Assembly (NCBI GenBank): GCA_002886105.1 | Contig: CP025776.1 | Location: 3,162,001-3,226,000, forward strand | Source of the DNA: Enterobacter sp. EA-1 | GTDB lineage: Bacteria > Pseudomonadota > Gammaproteobacteria > Enterobacterales > Enterobacteriaceae | Reading direction: 5' to 3' | Length of the DNA: 64,000 nucleotides | Part shown: piece after piece, positions 42,053-54,617 of the stretch | How the letters are laid out: every line of letters begins with the position of its first letter | How positions within the stretch are numbered: position 1 is the stretch's first letter | Notes under the pieces: generated by a model | The model's database searches: none | Told to the model about the DNA's origin: nothing | Seen by the model: only the letters and a program-made list of their open reading frames with translations | Made by a program: the position numbers and the translations under genes

Positions 42053-43042
42053 TCAGAAACCAAGTGATTGCGCGTTATCTTTCGTGACTTCGAGGATTTT
42101 GTTAAAGCGGATGACCTTTTTTCTCCATGTCCACGTCGGCTTTACCCAGCCCGTCGATGGTCAAATCGGAGGTCACGGCTTTGCCTTGCAGTAGCTGGTC
42201 GGCGACCGTCACCAGTGCAAGCCCGGCGTCACGCGGATCCCCACAGCAGTGCTTTTTTGATATCGCCGCGCATCAGATACGGCGCAGCCCCCGGCTCGGC
42301 ATGGCAATCCCCACCACCGCCAGTTTGTCTTTTGCCCGTTTTTTCTGTACCGCCTGCCCGGCGCCAATCGGCCCCAGCGAACCGGGAAACCGATCACCCC
42401 TTTCATTTGCGGGTAGGTTTTCATCAGATCGAGCGTGGTGGCGTAGGATTTGTCGATGCTTTCCGCCACCGGCAGACGCGAGGTGACTTCAAACATGTCC
42501 GGGTATTTCTCTTTTGATACTTGATGGCGTAATCGGCCCACGCGTTGTGCAGCGGCACGGTCAGCGAACCCACGTAGATGGCATACCCGCCTTTACCGCC
42601 CATCGCTTTCGCCAGTTCATCGACGTTGGCTTGCGCATATTTTTCGCTGTCGATGGTTTCCAATATCCCACTGGCCTATTTGCTGATCCGGCGATTCGTG
42701 CGTCAGTACCACAATGCCTTTATCACGGGCTTTTTTCAGTACCGGCTCCAGCACTTTGGCATCGTTCGGCACCACGATAATGGCGTTGACGTTTTTGGCG
42801 ATCAGATCTTCAATCACTTTCACCTGTTGCGCCGGATCCGGTGTGGATGGCCCGGTCTGGTAAGCATTGACGTCCAGTTTTTTTGCCGCGTCATTGACGC
42901 CGGTTTCCATGCGGTTAAACCACGGAATACCGGTCACTTTCGCCACCACGGCGATTTCGTACTTTTCCGCGGCAACAGACTGGCCAGACACCATGCATGC
43001 AGAAATAAGGGCTGCACTGAGTAATGCGAGTTTGAATTTCAT
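42053..43042 (-). CDS. Periplasmic sugar-binding protein of the ABC transporter
   Basis: Type 1 periplasmic binding protein, about 330 residues. A signal peptide (MKFKLALLSAALISACMVSG, cut after SVAA) is followed by EKYEIAVVAKVTGIPWFNRMETGVNDAAKKL, STPDPAQQVKVIEDLIAKNVNAIIVVPND and GIVVLTHESPDQQIGQW, the pattern of RhaS/LsrB-like proteins. Frame changes near 42655, 42515, 42385, 42290, 42235 and 42120. First gene of the operon. Similarity to the AI-2 binding protein LsrB group is only at family level; with a pentulose kinase downstream, a five-carbon sugar is likelier. Confidence 0.88.
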
Positions 43043-43497
43043 AGTTGAACCTTTCTTGAGGACAGAGGAAAGTCGCGGAAAGGAGGTTAGCAACGAATGG
43101 AAGAGGCAAAACAATGGCAATAATCAAAATGTGATCAATGCCCGGAAAGGTTTGTTTTTGGGTAAAATTATGGTTAATTCCAGGTTAAAAATGACATCTC
43201 ACTTGCCTTAAAGGTCAAAGCAAGCGTTAAAAAACAATAAAAATAAAACATTCAATTAACACTTAATTATCATTTATAGCCAATTAGCGATAATCTTTTG
43301 CCCACTCTATCCTCTGGCGGTGCTGGCTAATTTCTCATTTTGAGAACTGGAAACGAGAAAGGTATTTTGGCAAAGAAGACCCCTTAAACGAATGCGTAAC
43401 AGACAGCGGCAATCACACGATGAGGGTCATTTGGGTGACATTGGTGAGGGGCTATGCTAAGAAACGGCTGTAGTGAAATCGATAACAAGGGAAGTTG
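43043..43497. other. 455-base divergent control region of the sugar operon and DUF1311 gene
   Basis: AT-rich, no supported gene. It should contain the promoter of the binding-protein operon (minus) and of the DUF1311 gene (plus). I saw no convincing full CRP palindrome; a half-site TGTGATCA lies near 43121-43128. No regulator gene for the sugar operon is present in the cluster. Confidence 0.5.
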
Positions 43498-43895
43498 ATG
43501 AAACGTAGCATGCTGGCGCTGACGGCGCTGTTGCTAAGCAGTGCGGCATTCGCCGACGAGTGTGATAACGCCTCCACACAATCCGAGCTGAACAGCTGTA
43601 CCGCCAGTCAGTACCAGACCGCGGATAAAAAACTGAATCAGACCTATCAGGACGCCCTCAAGCGCGCTACCCCACCGCAGGCCGCGCTGCTGAAAAAAGC
43701 GCAACAGACTGGATCAGCCTGCGCGACAGTGATTGCGCCTTTGTCAGTTCCGGCGTAGATGGCGGCAGTGTGCAGCCGATGGTGCAAAACCAGTGCACGG
43801 CGGATAAGACTTCCGAACGTGAGGCACACTGGCTTGCTTCGCTGTTGCAGTGTGAAGAAGGTGACGTAAGCTGCCCGTTGCCGCCCGCACATTAA
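43498..43895 (+). CDS. DUF1311 / LprI-like exported protein
   Basis: About 132 residues. The signal peptide MKRSMLALTALLLSSAAFA is followed by DECDNASTQSELNSCTASQYQTADKKLNQTYQDALKR, the DUF1311 cysteine pattern also found in LprI-type lysozyme inhibitors. After a frame change near 43712 the chain continues TWISLRDSDCAFVSSG..GSVQPMVQNQCTADKTSEREAHW and ends LPPAH. Four or more cysteines suggest periplasmic disulphides. Start at ATG 43498 with AAGGGA upstream. Convergent with rutR, stop codons almost touching. Confidence 0.85.
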
Positions 43896-43896
43896 T

Positions 43897-44537
43897 TTAA
43901 CGCACGCGGATCCCTTCAATAATCATCCGCTGCACATTGTCGACAGTGCGCTGGAAAGAATGCCGGATCCTGTAATGTCGCACCGGTCACGGCTTCTACC
44001 TGAGTGGCGAAATCCGCGTAATGCTGCGTGGAGGCCCAAATCATAAAGATCAGATGATGCGGATCGACAGCCGCGAGTTCGCCGCTGTCGATCCAGCCCG
44101 CAATAATTGCCGACTTCTCATCCACCAGCGTTTTCAGACTGCCGGTCAGTTCCGCTTTCAGCAACGGTGCGCCCTGTAGCATCTCCTGACAAAACAACCG
44201 GGAAGCCTGCGGGTGATCCCGCGACACCTCCAGCTTAAGACGGATGTACTCTTTGATCGCTACCAGCGGGGGTAAAATCGCTGCGGAACGCTTTCAGCGG
44301 CGCCAGCCAGATATCCAGAATCTGGCGCAACACGGCAATATAGAGCGCCTCTTTCGAAGGGTAGTAATAGAGTAAATTGGTTTTCGACACCCCGGCCAGC
44401 TCCGCCACCTGCTCAAGACGCGCGCCGTGGAAACCCAGCCGGGAAAAGGCGTCCAGCGCGGCGGTTAAAATCGCCTGACGCTTCTCACTGACTGCCCGGG
44501 TGCGCTTATCCGCACGCTTCACCGTACCCTGTGCCAT
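43897..44537 (-). CDS. rutR: TetR-family regulator RutR
   Basis: Uracil- and thymine-sensing repressor of pyrimidine degradation, about 212 residues. The N-terminal HTH (AILTAALDAFSRLGFHGARLEQVAELAGVSKTNLLYYY) is close to E. coli RutR; the ligand domain includes RLFCQEMLQGAPLLKAELTG and HLIFMIWASTQHYADFATQVEAVTGATL. Frame changes near 44255 and 43965; corrected end RMIIEGIRVR. Divergent from rutA. Confidence 0.95.
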
Positions 44538-44814
44538 ATCTGCTCTCCTTTATGTTGCGTGCAGCATAGCAAATGGAACCCGCCGACTCGACCCTGTGCA
44601 CTCTGATTGCGCACAAACGCCTGCTTTTGTGCACCGTTTTTGACCATTTAGTCCACTTTTGCCAACTCATTTCGCCAACCTTTAATTAACACATTAATAA
44701 CAATGACCTTTTTCATGTTGGCATCCGCTTTGCAACTCGTTGATTGCGAGGCTGAAAGGAAAATGCAGGATGCAGCGCCACGCCAGACATTCACCTGACA
44801 ATGCGAGGTATGTG

Positions 44815-45905
<1,091 letters not shown>

Positions 45906-45906
<1 letters not shown>

Positions 45907-46596
45907 TGATTACACTGAACGCCCGACCGGAATCCCTCACCTTCGCCCCTGAGCGCAGCGCGCTGATTGTGGTGGATATGCAAAATGCCTATACCAGTCC
46001 GGGGGTTACCTCGATCTGGCGGGTTTCGATGTCTCCGCCACCCAACCGGTGGTCGACAATATTAATATTGCCGTCGCCGCAGCCCGTGCGGCAGGCATGC
46101 TGATTATCTGGTTTCAGAACGGCTGGGACAGCGACTACGTTGAAGCAGGCGGCCCCGGTTCGCCGAACTACCACAAGTCCAACGCATTAAAAACCATGCG
46201 TCAGCGCCCGGAGTTACAAGGAACATTGCTGGCAAAGGCGGCTGGGACTATGCCCTTGTGGATGCATTGCAACCGCAGCCGGATGATATTGTCCTGCCCA
46301 AACCGCGTTACAGCGGCTTTTTAACACACCACTCGATAGCATTCTGCGCAGTCGCGGTATTCGCCATCTGGTGTTTACCGGCATCGCCACCAATGTCTGC
46401 GTCGAGTCGACGCTGCGCGATGGTTTCTTCCTCGAATATTTCGGCATTGTGCTGGAAGACGCCACCCATCAGGCCGGCCCGGCGTTTGCTCCAACAGGCC
46501 GCGCTTTTCAACATTGAAACCTTCTTCGGCTGGGTAAGCGACGTGCAGACCTTCTGCACCGCCCTGTCGCCACAGAAACTCGTCAATATCGCTTAA
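45906..46596 (+). CDS. rutB: Ureidoacrylate amidohydrolase RutB
   Basis: Cysteine hydrolase of the isochorismatase superfamily, second step of the Rut pathway; about 230 residues. Catalytic Asp in [11 protein letters not shown], Lys in [10 protein letters not shown], and Cys in [60 protein letters not shown] is nearly as in E. coli. Frame changes near 46005, 46245, 46320 and 46485. The ATG overlaps the rutA stop. Confidence 0.95.
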
Positions 46597-46607
46597 GGAG
46601 AGGCATT

Positions 46608-46995
46608 ATGCCAAAACAGGTCATTATTCCGCCGGGCACCACCACCCCGATTGCGCCCCTTCGTCCCCGGCACGCTGGCAGACGGCGTCGTGTATGTCTC
46701 CGGCACACTGCCCTTCGATAAGCAAAATAACGTGGTCTATGTCGGCGACCCAAAGGCGCAAACGCGCCACGTGCTGGAAACCATCCGGAGCGTGATCGAA
46801 ACAGCGGGTGGCACGATGGAGGACGTGACGTTCAACAGTATCTTTATTACCGACTGGACAAACTACGCCGCGATTAACGAAGTCTATGCCGAATTTTTCC
46901 CCGGCGATAAACCGGCCCGTTTCTGCATCCAGTGCGGTCTGGTGAAACCGGAGGCGCTGGTGGAAATCGCCACCGTCGCGCATATCGGTAAGTGA
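46608..46995 (+). CDS. rutC: RutC, RidA-family 3-aminoacrylate deaminase
   Basis: About 128 residues of the YjgF/RidA family; removes 3-aminoacrylate in uracil breakdown. [68 protein letters not shown] and the active-site Arg in [21 protein letters not shown]. One frame change near 46660. Start preceded by AAGGAGAGG. Confidence 0.95.
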
Positions 46996-47002
46996 GGCGT
47001 TC

Positions 47003-47810
47003 ATGAAGCTGACCCTGAGTGCAGCGCCTTTTGCCGACGCGCCGGTCGTGGTGCTGAGCGCCGGTCTTGGCGGGGCTGGCAGTTACTGGCTGGCGCAACT
47101 CGCCGCTCTTGAGGCGCATTACCAGTGGTGCGTTACGATCAGCGCGGCACCGGTAACAACCCGGACACGCTGCCGGACGGCTACCGTATGCAGGATATGG
47201 CTGCGGAGCTGCATCAGGCGTTACGCGAAGCCGGTATTCGCCGTTATTGCGTGACAGGCCACGCCTTAGGCGCGCTTATCGGCCTGCAACTGGCCCTCGA
47301 TCACCCGGATGCCGTCAGTGGGTTGGTGCTGGTGAATGGCTGGCTAACGCTTAACGATCACACCCGGCGCTGTTTTCAGGTGCGTGAACGCCTGTTGCAG
47401 GCTGGCGGTGCAGAAGCGGTCGAGCGCAGCCGCTGTTTCTTTACCCGGCGGACTGGATGGCGGCAAACGCACCGCGAATGGAAGCCGAAGAAGCGCTGGC
47501 TGTGGCGCATTTTCAGGGGAAACCAATCTGCTGCGTCGCCTCAGCGCCCTGAAAGCGGCGGATTTCAGCGCCCGCGCCGGGCAGATCCTGTGCCCGACGC
47601 TGATCATCTGCTCGCGGGATGACCTGCTGGTGCCACTGGACCTGCTCCCGCGACATGCAGCAAGCGATTCCCGGCAGCCAGTTGAGGGTGATGGAGCGCG
47701 GTGCGCATGCCTGCAATATCAGTGAAAGCACCACCTTCAATACGTTATTACTCGGTGGGCTGGCGTCGATGCTGCCCGCCCCGACACCGTTTTTAAAGGA
47801 GAATGTATGA
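47003..47810 (+). CDS. rutD: RutD, alpha/beta hydrolase of the Rut pathway
   Basis: About 268 residues; thought to speed aminoacrylate hydrolysis. [47 protein letters not shown], the nucleophile elbow [10 protein letters not shown] (with Ala where Ser is common, as in E. coli RutD), [20 protein letters not shown]. Frame changes near 47125, 47430, 47515 and 47655. The end overlaps rutE by 4 bases (ATGA). Confidence 0.93.
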
Positions 47811-48394
47811 GTGAGGCCGTCACCCCAGCCGCGCTGGACACATTGTTTACTCAGGCTCGTACCCACAATGGCTGGCGGGATCGCCCGGTGAGCGACGAGA
47901 CGCTGCATGAGATTTATGATCTGCTGAAAATGGGACCGACCTCCGCTAACTGCAGTCCGGCGCGCTTTGTGTTTATCCGAACACCGGAAGGCAAGAGAAA
48001 CTGCGCCCGGCGCTCTCCAGCGGGAATCTGGAAAAAACCCTTAGCGCCCCCGTTACCGCCATCGTCGCCCCGACAGCGAATTTTATGAACAGCTTCCGAC
48101 GCTCTTTCCCCATGGCGATGCGCGCAGCTGGTTTACTTCCAGCGCAAGCATGGCGGAAGAGACCGCCTTTCGTAATAGCTCGATGCAGGCGGCATACCTG
48201 ATTTTCGCCTGTCGGGCGCTGGGTCTGGACACCGGGCCGATGTCGGGCTTTGATCGTGGGAAAGTCGATGCCGCCTTCTTTGCCGGCACGACACTGCGCA
48301 GCAATTTACTGGTCAACATCGGCTATGGCGATGCAGCAAGCTGTTTCCCCGCCTGCCGCGACTGCCCTTCGCTGACGCCTGTCAGCTTGTCTGA
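47807..48394 (+). CDS. rutE: RutE, nitroreductase-family malonic semialdehyde reductase
   Basis: FMN-binding nitroreductase-fold enzyme of about 196 residues, reducing malonic semialdehyde to 3-hydroxypropionate. [100 protein letters not shown] are conserved. Frame changes near 47985, 48070, 48145 and 48340; corrected end [18 protein letters not shown]. Confidence 0.94.
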
Positions 48395-48403
48395 GGTGTG
48401 ACT

Positions 48404-48909
48404 ATGAGCATCGATACCCAATCATTTCGCGACGCCATGGCCTGCGTTGGCGCGGCAGTGAATATCATTACAACCGACGGGCCCGCCGGGCGCGCCGGAT
48501 TTACCGCCAGCGCCGTATGCAGCGTGACCGATTCACCGCCGACGCTGCTGGTGTGCCTGAACCGCAACGCCTCCGTATGGCCCGTGTTTCGCGAGAACCA
48601 GACATTGTGTGTTAACACGCTGGCGGCGGGACAGGAGGCGTTATCGAACCTGTTTGGCGGGAAAACCGCAATGGCGGAACGCTTTGCCGCGGCTGAATGG
48701 CGGTCTGGCGAAACGGGCTGCCCGCGATTGTTGGGCGCGCTGGCGTCCTTCGATTGCCTTATTAGCCGGTCACCAGCGTGGGTACGCACGATATTCTGTT
48801 TTGCCAGATAGTGGACATTGCGCGCCAGCCAGTGCCGGAAGGACTGGTGTGGTTTGACCGGCGCTACCATGCGCTGGTGCGCCCGGCCTGTCTGGATCAG
48901 GGCTCCTGA
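48404..48909 (+). CDS. rutF: RutF, NADH:FMN reductase
   Basis: Flavin reductase of about 168 residues that supplies reduced FMN to Rut[67 protein letters not shown] is near-identical to E. coli. One or two frame changes near 48770 (GTHDILF region); the end reads [15 protein letters not shown]. It is the last gene of this rut operon; rutG is not found after it. Confidence 0.94.
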
Positions 48910-49818
48910 TTCAGACGCTTTTCAGGCGCTGGCAACGGCGCTTTTTTCAGCTTCAGTTCGCTCACCAGCACGCCCAGCACAATCAACGCGCCACCCAATA
49001 ACGCCAGTAACGGTAAACGCTCGCCCGCGAGGCGGCCAAACACGCCCGCCCATACCGGCTCGCCGGTGTAAATCACCGTGGCCCGGGTGGGCGAAACGCT
49101 ACGCTGCGCCCAGTTCATGACCACACCGGATAATGGCGCTGAAAATCCCTAAACCTAACGCCACCAGCACCAGTCCTCGGCGAGAGCGGCGGTACGGATT
49201 CCCCCTGACGGGAGCATCGCGGAAAACGAAACAACAGACGCAGTAAGCAGTTGCACTACCGTGACCCGTCGAACATCGACTGTCCCGGCCCGAGGGCGCT
49301 GATCAGAATGATTTCGGCGGCGATCGCCAGCGCGCTGGCAAGCGTGATGAGTTCCCCTTTCCCGAGCGCCAGCAGATTGCCTTCCGGCCCGGCCAGCAGC
49401 AGCAAACCGGTAAACGCCAGCACGATGCCCATGCAGGACATCAGTCCCGGCATACGCCCGAGGCAGAGCCATTGCAGCAGGGGCACCAGCGGCACATACA
49501 TGGCGGTAATAAACGCAGATTTACTGCTGGTGATGGATTGCAGCCCCCGAGGGTTTGCAGACTGTAGCCCAGCGCAATAGAGATGCCAATTATCACGCCC
49601 GCTTTCACCTCTCGCCGGTGTGAGGTCACGCAATATCGTCAGCGACAGAAGCGCCACCGCCAGCGCCGCAGTGGCAAAGCGTAACCCCACAAAGAAGAAC
49701 GGGCCGCTCATGGTCACCGCGTATTGCACCGCGAGAAATGTGCCGCCCCAGAACATGGTGATCAGGATCAACAGCGCTTCCTGAGGCTTAATGGAAAAGG
49801 CGTAACGGGAAAAGACAT
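48897..49818 (-). CDS. EamA/DMT-family transporter
   Basis: Inner-membrane drug/metabolite transporter, about 305 residues, ten helices with two EamA repeats. From ATG 49818 the corrected sequence reads [35 protein letters not shown]; later [22 protein letters not shown] and [24 protein letters not shown] show the typical EamA pattern. Frame changes near 49785, 49615, 49545, 49270 and 49130. It is convergent with rutF, overlapping its last codons, and occupies the site where E. coli has rutG. Substrate unknown; no visible ribosome-binding site of strength. Confidence 0.88.
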
Positions 49819-49881
49819 AGCGCGACCAACAAGAGAAGAAACGTCGTAGTGTGCGGTGGCTTTGAGAGGCTGCGCAAGGAT

Positions 49882-49910
49882 AAAAAAAACCGCCGGGTCT
49901 CCCCCGGCGG
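49882..49910 (-). terminator. Terminator of ymdF
   Basis: CCGCCGGG (49890-49897) pairs with CCCGGCGG (49903-49910); on the minus strand it is followed by eight T. Confidence 0.85.
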
Positions 49911-49952
49911 CGGGCATGGTCGACAACGGGTCAGCGTTGCCTGCCATCATCG

Positions 49953-50127
49953 TTAGCTGCTGCTGCGGCTACCGTGACTGTTTTTGCCCCCTTTTTTCCT
50001 GCTTCTGAGGCGCGCTGAGGGTCATTTTTAAAATTGCCCCGCTTTGCTGACCACCTTTACGACCTGCTGCTGATGCTCTTTCACGGTCTTCAGCGAAATT
50101 ACCTGAACCACCACGATGGTTTGCCAT
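49953..50127 (-). CDS. ymdF: KGG-motif stress protein YmdF
   Basis: About 58 residues, hydrophilic, glycine-rich. MANHRGGSGNFAEDRERASAAGRKGGQQSGG then NFKNDPQRASEAGKKGGKNSHGSRSSS after repair of the C/T runs near 50035 and 49990. The AGRKGG and AGKKGG repeats are those of the KGG/GsiB-type stress proteins (E. coli YmdF, YciG). Start at 50127 has GGAGGTGAG upstream. Too short and broken to show as one frame. Position beside wrbA matches E. coli. Confidence 0.88.
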
Positions 50128-51121
<994 letters not shown>

Positions 51122-51141
51122 CCTTCTACAGGAGGAGACAG

Positions 51142-51369
51142 ATGCCAACTCAAGAAGCGAAAGCTCATCGCGTAGGTGAATGGGCCAGCTTACGTAACAC
51201 GTCGCCAGAAATCGCTGAAGCGATTTTTGAGGTCGCGGGATACGATGAAGCGCTGGCAGAAAAAATTTGGGAGGAAGGCAGCGATGAAGTTCTGCTGCGC
51301 GCCTTCGAAAAGACGGATAAAGATGCGCTCTTCTGGGGCGAACAGACGATAGAGCGTCAAAACGTCTAG
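51142..51369 (+). CDS. yccJ: YccJ family protein
   Basis: Intact 75-residue protein, [36 protein letters not shown] to TIERQNV, near-identical to E. coli YccJ. Function unknown; it is always beside wrbA and thought to be in the same stationary-phase operon. GGAGGAG precedes the start. Confidence 0.95.
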   Translation: MPTQEAKAHRVGEWASLRNTSPEIAEAIFEVAGYDEALAEKIWEEGSDEVLLRAFEKTDKDALFWGEQTIERQNV

Positions 51370-51375
51370 TTGTTG

Positions 51376-51405
51376 GCTCCCCCCGCCATCACGGGGGAGC
51401 GTTTT
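51376..51405. terminator. Bidirectional terminator between yccJ and agp
   Basis: GCTCCCCCCG (51376-51385) pairs with CGGGGGAGC (51392-51400), followed by GTTTTCC; lies between convergent stops. Confidence 0.75.
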
Positions 51406-51406
51406 C

Positions 51407-52646
51407 CTACTTCGCCGCCTCGCGCATCAGCGTATTAAATTTATCGATTGGGCAGAAACCATTGGCATCGACCGGGCAACCTTTTAACGCCAGCGTCACG
51501 CGCTGTGGTGGAGCGTCGAGCGTCAGCGCTTGCGTATTCCGTAGCTGGTCACTGCTCTGATACACATATTCAATTTTCATCAGATCGCGATTCGCAGTCG
51601 CGTCATGCCAGCGCTGGAAGACGATTTTGCCGCCAATCGGCGTGCGCTCGTTTTGGTCATGAAGCTGATAAGGTTTGAACTCAAGCGCCGTCAGCAACGA
51701 CGCAATATTAGAGTCATGCCCTACCAGCACCGTGATTTTCGGTGCGCTGCCCACCTCTTCCACCGGGCGTTGTCGAGGTATTTCACCAGCGGCTTCGCCA
51801 CATTGCGCGCCACCTGCTGCGACGTAAACAGCGTGTCCTGGTAACTGTTTTTCAGCTTCGACAATACCCGCCACTGTTGTTCTGTTTTGATTTCACCCCA
51901 CGCCACCTGATCCGAGGGGGAAGCCTTCGTAGTACTGCAAGGTAAAGGCGTCCACCAGCGAATTCCCCACTTTCAGCGGCCCGGATACCCCCGGCTCCTG
52001 CTGATATTTGGCGCTGAATGTATCTTTCCCGTCCGCGAGCGAACATTGCTGTTTCTCTTTACAGGCGGGAGACTCACGGTAGCGGGTGATTTTTTCCAGC
52101 AGCGCATAGCTTTCTCCCAACGCATACTGCTTGCGCTGCGTTTCCATGGCGCTTACCGCTTGCTGACCAAAAGCGTCAGACTCATCGGTGATAACCGGGT
52201 TGAACAGCGGATCCATGGTGCCCATCTTTTCCTGATGATGAACCGGCACGTCGCAGCCCGGAAACGCGCCGCTGATAAAGAACTGAGCGGTGGCGACCGT
52301 ACGTTGCAGGCTGTTAGCCCGCACATAAACACTGTCTGACGCCGGGCACTCTCCGGCACTCACCAGCTTTTGCTCCGCCAGCCATTCGCGCATGTAATGC
52401 CCCATGTAGACTTCCAGCACCCCACCTTTGGTGGTGAGCTGACCGCCCGGGACATCCCACTCGGGCCGGGGCGTTTGGCGTGGATTGCTCCAGCACGCTG
52501 CCGTTGTTTGCCAACGGCGCGCGCAGATTGTGTCGGCTCATGATCAACACTTGTTGTAACTGATAACCCTGCGGCGTGGTTTGCGCCATCACGCCCGATG
52601 TCGCCATGACAGCGGCGATCGCCGTAAGCCAGAGTACGGTTTTCAT
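51407..52646 (-). CDS. agp: Periplasmic glucose-1-phosphatase
   Basis: Histidine acid phosphatase, about 413 residues, releasing glucose from glucose 1-phosphate and able to act on phytate. Signal peptide [22 protein letters not shown]; catalytic box [10 protein letters not shown] (RHxxRxP) and C-terminal proton donor region [14 protein letters not shown] (HD). [36 protein letters not shown] is conserved. Frame changes near 52495, 52435, 51915 and 51765. Convergent with yccJ. Confidence 0.95.
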
Positions 52647-52797
52647 CCTGTTTTCCTCTTCTCTCAGCCTGAAAACAAAAGTGTGACACATTTATGACGG
52701 CGTACCGGGACGCATTTCACGGAGTGTGCTCTGGTGCAAAAGCGATGTTTTCCTGCCGTGAGTAGTTTTATAATTAAACCACTAACGGAGGAACACC

Positions 52798-53249
52798 ATG
52801 AAACGCACCCGCCTTGAAGAGACCTTCTGCCCTGTTGCCCGCTCGCTGGATATTATTGGCGATTGGTGGTCGCTGTTGATTGTGCGCGATGCGCTAAATG
52901 GCATTAAACGCTTCGGCGAGTTTCAGAAAAGCCTCGGTATCGCCAAAAATATGCTGACCGCGCGGCTTAAGCTGCTGGTCGATGAAGAGATCCTGCGCAT
53001 GCAACCGGCCTCCGATGGCAGCGCGCGTGGCAGGAGTATGTGTTAACGGATAAAGGCCGTTCCCTGCAAACCGTGCTGGTGGCGCTCTCACAGTGGGGGA
53101 ACGAATGGCTGTTTGCACAAGGCGAGCCTGCCAGCGTGCTGGTGGATAACCAGTCGCGCCGACCGTTACAGAAACTGGCGCTACGTGCAGAAGATGGGCG
53201 TGAACTGCAACCTGAAGAGGTGACATTGCGCGTTGCCAGCCCGCAGTAA
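52798..53249 (+). CDS. HxlR-family transcriptional regulator (plus strand)
   Basis: Winged-helix regulator of about 149 residues. MKRTRLEETFCPVARSLDIIGDWWSLLIVRDALNGIKRFGEFQKSLGIAKNMLTARL carries the HxlR signature, with the conserved Cys in FCPVARSL that in relatives senses electrophiles or redox stress. One frame change near 53030 (SDGSAWQEYVLTDKG). GGAGG precedes the ATG. The next gene is an SDR oxidoreductase, a frequent target of such regulators. Confidence 0.92.
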
Positions 53250-53313
53250 TTCAACACGTTACCCTGTTATTATCCTGTAGCGCACTTTTGCCGCCTTATT
53301 TGGTTGCATAATA

Positions 53314-53343
53314 AAACTAAATATCGCATGCTGCATTTAGTTT
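53314..53343 (+). promoter_or_regulatory. Inverted repeat upstream of the first SDR gene, probable HxlR operator
   Basis: AAACTAAAT (53314-53322) and ATTTAGTTT (53335-53343) form a perfect 9-bp inverted repeat with a 12-base spacer, 34 bases before the SDR start. A related shorter repeat (AGTTT..AAACCACT) lies before the HxlR gene at about 52764-52785, consistent with autoregulation. Confidence 0.6.
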
Positions 53344-53376
53344 CATTATAAAACCACATCATGAAAGGAAACGAAA

Positions 53377-54164
53377 ATGGCCACTACCGCACTGATCACT
53401 GGCGCATCTTCAGGCATTGGCGCTGTATATGCAGACCGTCTTGCCGCGGGGCTACAACTTGCTGCTGGTTGCTCGCCGTGAAGACCGACTGAATGCGCTG
53501 GCAGAGGATTTACAACAACGCCACGGCATCAATGTCCGTACGCTGGTGGCCGATCTTAGCCAGCAGGAGGGTATTCAGCGCGTTGAAACGGTACTCCGGA
53601 AGATGCGTCGATTGCGGTTCTGGTCAACAATGCAGGAGCCGCGGCGCTCTCGCCGTTCCTCGGCAGCACCGCGCAGCAGCATCGAAGCCATCAATACGCT
53701 GAACACGACCGCGCTGATGCGCCTGACGCTGGCGGTGTTGCCACGCTTTGTAGAGAACAATCACGGGACCCTCATCAATATTGCGTCGGTCGTGGCTTTC
53801 CATGCCCGTGCAGGAAGCGCCGTGTACAGCGCCACCAAAGCCCCCGGGTGTTGAATTTCACCCGCGGTTTGCAGGAGGAGTTCGCTGACAGCAACATTCG
53901 CATCCGAGGCGGTACTGCCCGCGGCGACAGCCACTGAGATTTGGGGGCCATTCCGGTATTACGCTGGATGCCCTGCCGGAAGGATCGGTGATGACCACGG
54001 AAGATTTGGTGGATGCCGCGCTGGCGGGACTGGATCAGGGTGAGCTTGTGACCGTACCGCCAGTGGAAGAGGTGCAGTTGTGGGAGGATTGGGAAGCGGC
54101 GCGACTGGCGCTGTTCAGCGCCTCGCGCAATGGTAAACCGGCCTCCCGTTACACACGCAGTTAA
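53377..54164 (+). CDS. Short-chain dehydrogenase/reductase (DltE-like)
   Basis: Classical SDR of about 262 residues. MATTALITGASSGIGAVYAD is the cofactor loop; LVADLSQQEGIQRVETVL, the NNAG motif region (VLVNNAGAAAL after repair near 53600), TLINIASVVAFHARAGSAVYSATKA with the YxxxK catalytic pair, LNFTRGLQEEFADSNIRIQAVLP. Frame changes near 53435, 53600, 53680, 53850 and 53915. End GKPASRYTRS. The stop overlaps that of the convergent HxlR gene. Substrate unknown. Confidence 0.9.
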
Positions 54165-54517
54165 CGTTTTAACGCACTGCCGTGGCTGCGCATCCACTCC
54201 GCCAGCGGATCCAATGCGCTACGCAGGGTTGCGCCCAATGGCGTAATGCTATATTCCACGCGCGGCGGCACTTCCGCATAGACTGGCGCGACACCAGCCC
54301 GCGTTGTTCAAACAACCGTAGCTGGCGCGTCAGCTCTTTTGCGTAATCGGGTAAACCGCCCGTTGCAGATCGCTAAAACGCACCGGCGTGTTCAGGACAA
54401 TCAAGCGATAGAGGATCGGGATCGCCCATTTTCCCGAAATCAGGCTGACGAAATCCGTCATCGGACAGGGTTCCGTCGCATAATTTTTTCCGGCAACCCT
54501 GCCGCTGGTTCCGCCAT
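54161..54517 (-). CDS. HxlR-family transcriptional regulator (minus strand)
   Basis: About 119 residues. From ATG 54517 (GAGAGGTG upstream) the corrected sequence is MAEPAAGLPEKNYATEPCPMTDFVSLISGKWAIPILYRLI, then RFSDLQRAVYPITQKELTRQLRLFEQRGLVSRQ and VEYSITPLGATLRSALDPLAEWM. The conserved Cys (PCPM) is present. Frame changes in the A-run near 54486 and near 54345 and 54285. Divergent from the second SDR gene and convergent with the first. Confidence 0.9.
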
Positions 54518-54537
54518 AGCGCACCTCTCGCCTCTTT

Positions 54538-54572
54538 AGTATCCATTTGGTACCTTGTATTCAAAAGATACT
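54538..54572. promoter_or_regulatory. Candidate operator between divergent HxlR and SDR genes
   Basis: AGTATC (54538-54543) and GATACT (54567-54572) form an inverted repeat with GGTACC between them, in the 100-base region from which both genes start. Spacing is not perfectly symmetrical, so this is only a candidate. Confidence 0.4.
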
Positions 54573-54617
54573 AACGACTCTATAGTGCATTCTCAAGTCA
54601 AAGATGAGGATGAGAAA

